Source: Collinsella aerofaciens
GTDB lineage: Bacteria; Actinomycetota; Coriobacteriia; Coriobacteriales; Coriobacteriaceae
Assembly (NCBI GenBank): GCA_030841765.1
Contig: JAUUSS010000054.1
Coordinates: 1 to 15,624 of the forward strand
Length of the DNA stretch: 15,624 nucleotides
Direction: 5' to 3'
Under the pieces are notes generated by a model, which was not told where the DNA came from, did no database searches, and saw nothing but the letters and a program-made list of their open reading frames with translations. Of this stretch, positions 13,809-15,624 are shown in pieces; the first letter of the stretch is position 1, and each line of letters opens with the position of its first letter. The position numbers were made by a program, and so were the translations under genes.

Positions 13809-15059
13809 TTACTGGCGCTGTTTGGGCTCGGTGACGATGGCTCGGACGATGCGGGGGCGATCGGTGAGGTCATGGACGATACGCACGTCCGAAAGGCCTG
13901 CCTGGCGACAGAGCTCGGCCGCGGCATCGAGGGCACCCTCGTAGAGCTCGCAGGCAAACAGGCCGCCGGCGCGCAGCATGTAAGGCGCCGCATTGAGCAG
14001 GCGGCGGAAGATATCGAGGCCGTCGGCGCCGCCCTCGAGCGCCAGGTCGGGCTCAAAATCCTTGACCTCGTGCGGCAGCGAGCGCATGACGCCGGTCGGG
14101 ATGTAAGGTGGGTTGGAGACAAGCACGTCGAAGGTGCCCCACTCTTCGCGGGGAATAGAACTCACCAGGTTGGTGAGACTAAAGGCGACCTCGTCGGACG
14201 TGAGGCCAAGCGCATCGCGGTTTTTGGTGGCCAAATCGATAGCGCGCGGCTCGATATCGGTGGCGGTGCAGGTAATGTGGCCGCGGCGCTCCCAGGCAAG
14301 GGAGAGCGAAATGCAGCCCGTGCCGCAGCCGACCTCGAGAACGCGGGCGATGCGGGGCTCGGCTGGGGCAGGCGAAGCGGCATCCTGAGCTGAAGCCGTC
14401 TCCTGGTCGGCACCCTCGATGGCGATGCCGTATTCGTCGAGCTCGGGCTCGGCGGCTTCCGCGGCTTCGGCTTCTGCTGCCTGCGCGGCGGCTTCCTCGG
14501 CCTCGCGGTCGGCCAGCTCCTCGGCATAGGCACGGCTGCCCAGCACATCGCCGCCCAGCGCCGCCTCGTCGGCGGCCGTCAGGTTAGCGGCACGGCGCTC
14601 GGCGGTCGCGCGTTCGTCTGCCAGCGCGGCCTCGGCCTTGCGTGCCTCCTCAACCTCATCGTTCCAGGGCAGCTCAACGCGCTGACGGGCGGCAGCCTCG
14701 GGGCTCAGCACCTCGGCATCCAGATAATTGAGGACTTCCTCGACGAGCATCTCGGTCTCGGGACGCGGAATGAGCACGCCGGGGGCGCACGTGACGTCGA
14801 TCATGCGAAACTGCGTGCTGCCGGTGATGTACTGCAGCGGTTCACCTTTAGCGCGACGAACAACGGCCGCGTGCATGGTCTCGAGCTGAGCCGCGTTAAG
14901 CGTCTCGTCCATGCGCATATATAGGTCAATGCGCGCCAGGCCCGTGGCGGCGCACAGCAGCCACTCGGCAGAAAGACGGGGGTGCTCCTCGCCGCGCTCG
15001 GCCAGGTACTCCTTGGTCCACTCGAGACAACGCTTGATGGTCCAAATCTCGTTTGCCAT
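13809..15059 (-). CDS. prmC: Release factor glutamine methyltransferase with large internal insert
   Basis: 416 aa versus about 280 for the family. PrmC methylates the Gln of the GGQ motif of release factors RF1/RF2 using SAM. The N-terminal helical domain (1-90) includes GEPLQYITGSTQF (72-84) and the linker GVLIPRPETEMLVEEVL (94-110). The SAM motif LEVGCGTGCISLSLA lies at 241-255, and the catalytic NPPY at 316-319. Between them, about residues 116-235 form an Ala/Glu-rich, probably helical or disordered insert that relatives lack. ATG 15059 is chosen because GGAGG lies 5 nt upstream; a longer frame to 15134 starts with an unrelated Arg-rich tail. No prfA is next to it in the window. Confidence 0.94.
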   Translation of the reverse strand: MANEIWTIKRCLEWTKEYLAERGEEHPRLSAEWLLCAATGLARIDLYMRMDETLNAAQLETMHAAVVRRAKGEPLQYITGSTQFRMIDVTCAPGVLIPRPETEMLVEEVLNYLDAEVLSPEAAARQRVELPWNDEVEEARKAEAALADERATAERRAANLTAADEAALGGDVLGSRAYAEELADREAEEAAAQAAEAEAAEAAEPELDEYGIAIEGADQETASAQDAASPAPAEPRIARVLEVGCGTGCISLSLAWERRGHITCTATDIEPRAIDLATKNRDALGLTSDEVAFSLTNLVSSIPREEWGTFDVLVSNPPYIPTGVMRSLPHEVKDFEPDLALEGGADGLDIFRRLLNAAPYMLRAGGLFACELYEGALDAAAELCRQAGLSDVRIVHDLTDRPRIVRAIVTEPKQRQ

Positions 15060-15107
15060 GGGGTCCTCCCCTCTTAAGCGCCGGGCGGCGCGCGAATGTC
15101 GGAGCAG

Positions 15108-15134
15108 ATTGTACGCGAGGGTGGCACGCGGCAA
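15108..15134 (-). promoter_or_regulatory. Possible prmC promoter
   Basis: On the minus strand TACAAT (15113-15108) is a good -10, with TTGCCG (15134-15129) 15 nt upstream as a -35 at short spacing. The -10 ends 49 nt before the prmC start. The -10 match is strong but the spacing is below the optimum, so this is tentative. Confidence 0.35.
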
Positions 15135-15587
15135 GGGACGATTGGAAGCGATTATCGAGAATCAGCCCAGAATTTTGCACCGAGCTCGCTCAAAGTGTTC
15201 ATTCGCCGACGTCCAGATTTGCATTCGTCAAGCTTTTGGCAAGGTTGCCCAAAAACTGACCAATATCTAACCAAGAACATACCAAATCACTTGACGCGCG
15301 ACTCATCAAAAAATGCACTGCGACTTCTTGGACGATTTTTTGAGCAATATTTTCAATAGCAGATGAATGCTATTAATTACTTTGAGCAGGTAGGCAGCTT
15401 AATTTCTAACAAAACAGATTAAATAAACTCGAAAAGTAATTTACCCAACCTAGTCATTTAAGAACGTCCCCAATGACTACCTCTAAGGCGCCGCAGGTTG
15501 AGCATACCGCATCCGGAGCAAGGCAACGCCGCATGTAGAGGACGGACAGCGAGCGGGTCGCATTTGAGACAAGGTGACGTGAAATCA
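15135..15587. other. Intergenic stretch without a convincing gene
   Basis: No reading frame here has a ribosome binding site and a recognisable product. The stretch from about 15245 to 15450 is AT-rich compared with the flanks. It holds a 7-bp inverted repeat at 15355-15374 (AATAGCA/TGCTATT), a REP-like hairpin at 15451-15479 and several small dyads. Short frames on both strands around 15150-15360 translate into protein-like but unrecognised peptides, so a decayed gene or a dispersed intergenic repeat is possible. Nothing resembling a tRNA was seen. Confidence 0.6.
15451..15479. repeat. REP-like hairpin with GGGGACGTTCTT loop
   Basis: TAGTCATT (15451-15458) pairs perfectly with AATGACTA (15472-15479). 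Read on the minus strand the 13-nt loop is GGGGACGTTCTTA. GGGGAC-type loops of this kind recall short palindromes mobilised by Y1/RAYT transposases, an assignment made from memory of the motif. No transposase gene is in the window. Confidence 0.45.
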
Positions 15588-15612
15588 AAACCACCCCTAA
15601 AAGGGGTGGTTT
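15588..15612 (-). terminator. Intrinsic terminator hairpin at the window edge
   Basis: AAACCACCCCT (15588-15598) pairs perfectly with AGGGGTGGTTT (15602-15612) around a 3-nt loop. On the minus strand the stem ends in TTTTGATTT, and on the plus strand in TTTGCTCTT, so it may work both ways but is better on the minus strand. It probably ends transcription of a gene beyond the right edge, separating it from prmC. Confidence 0.75.
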
Positions 15613-15624
15613 GCTCTTAGGGTA

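Noticed and set aside
15060..15134. Longer prmC start at 15134
   Set aside because: The added Arg-rich 25 residues have no family counterpart, while ATG 15059 has GGAGG at ideal spacing.
15096..15359. Plus-strand frame of 87 codons upstream of prmC
   Set aside because: No ribosome binding site before its ATG, it crosses the likely prmC promoter in antisense, and the product is not recognised. It is kept only as part of the intergenic-block finding.
15480..15587. Small minus-strand gene ending near 15460
   Set aside because: A frame is open but lacks a start with a ribosome binding site, and it runs out of a terminator hairpin.
1..15624. CRISPR array, tRNA or rRNA genes, intact insertion sequence
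   Set aside because: No regularly spaced repeats, cloverleaf-like segments or transposase frames were seen on either strand.

Overview
The window is a mostly GC-rich, tightly packed bacterial segment in which every supported gene lies on the minus strand. It is dominated by a complete F-type ATP synthase operon, followed downstream by murA and a LytR-CpsA-Psr (LCP) cell-wall ligase. Upstream lies a cluster of prmC, hicAB, a Sua5/TsaC gene, glpK and upp. The gene content (a Gram-positive LCP protein, a b subunit with a signal-peptide-like N-terminus, GTG and TTG starts, high GC) fits a gut actinomycete of the class Coriobacteriia, most likely Collinsella or a relative. That assignment rests on sequence character only, not on a database match.

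Layout in the direction of transcription (right to left). 15624-15060: no convincing gene; a strong terminator hairpin at the window edge, a REP-like hairpin, an AT-rich stretch and a probable prmC promoter. 15059-13809: prmC, carrying a large Ala/Glu-rich insert. 13794-13097: a hicA-hicB toxin-antitoxin module with its own AT-rich promoter and a perfect dyad over the -10 box. 12962-9893: the tRNA-modification gene tsaC/sua5, then glpK 13 nt later, then upp, closed by a perfect 13-bp hairpin. 9892-9623: intergenic region with the probable atp promoter. 9610-2727: atpI-like, atpB, atpE, atpF, atpH, atpA, atpG, atpD, atpC, closed by an intrinsic terminator whose T-run runs almost into the murA ribosome binding site. 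2638-113: murA and the LCP gene, followed by hairpins.

How the genes work together: atpB/E/F form the membrane sector and atpH/A/G/D/C the catalytic sector of one H+-coupled ATP synthase. Spacing is very tight from atpF to atpC, with 1-nt stop/start overlaps ahead of atpA and atpD. MurA starts peptidoglycan precursor synthesis, and the LCP protein attaches glycopolymers to peptidoglycan. PrmC and TsaC serve translation (release-factor methylation and tRNA t6A), Upp salvages uracil, and GlpK phosphorylates glycerol.

This is chiefly a housekeeping region and I see no clearly new multigene system. The points worth a second look are local: the insert in PrmC, the hicAB operator and the wHTH-like tail of HicB, the short c subunit, the signal peptide on subunit b, substitutions in nucleotide- or substrate-binding loops of GlpK and Upp, and RNA-structure candidates between genes.
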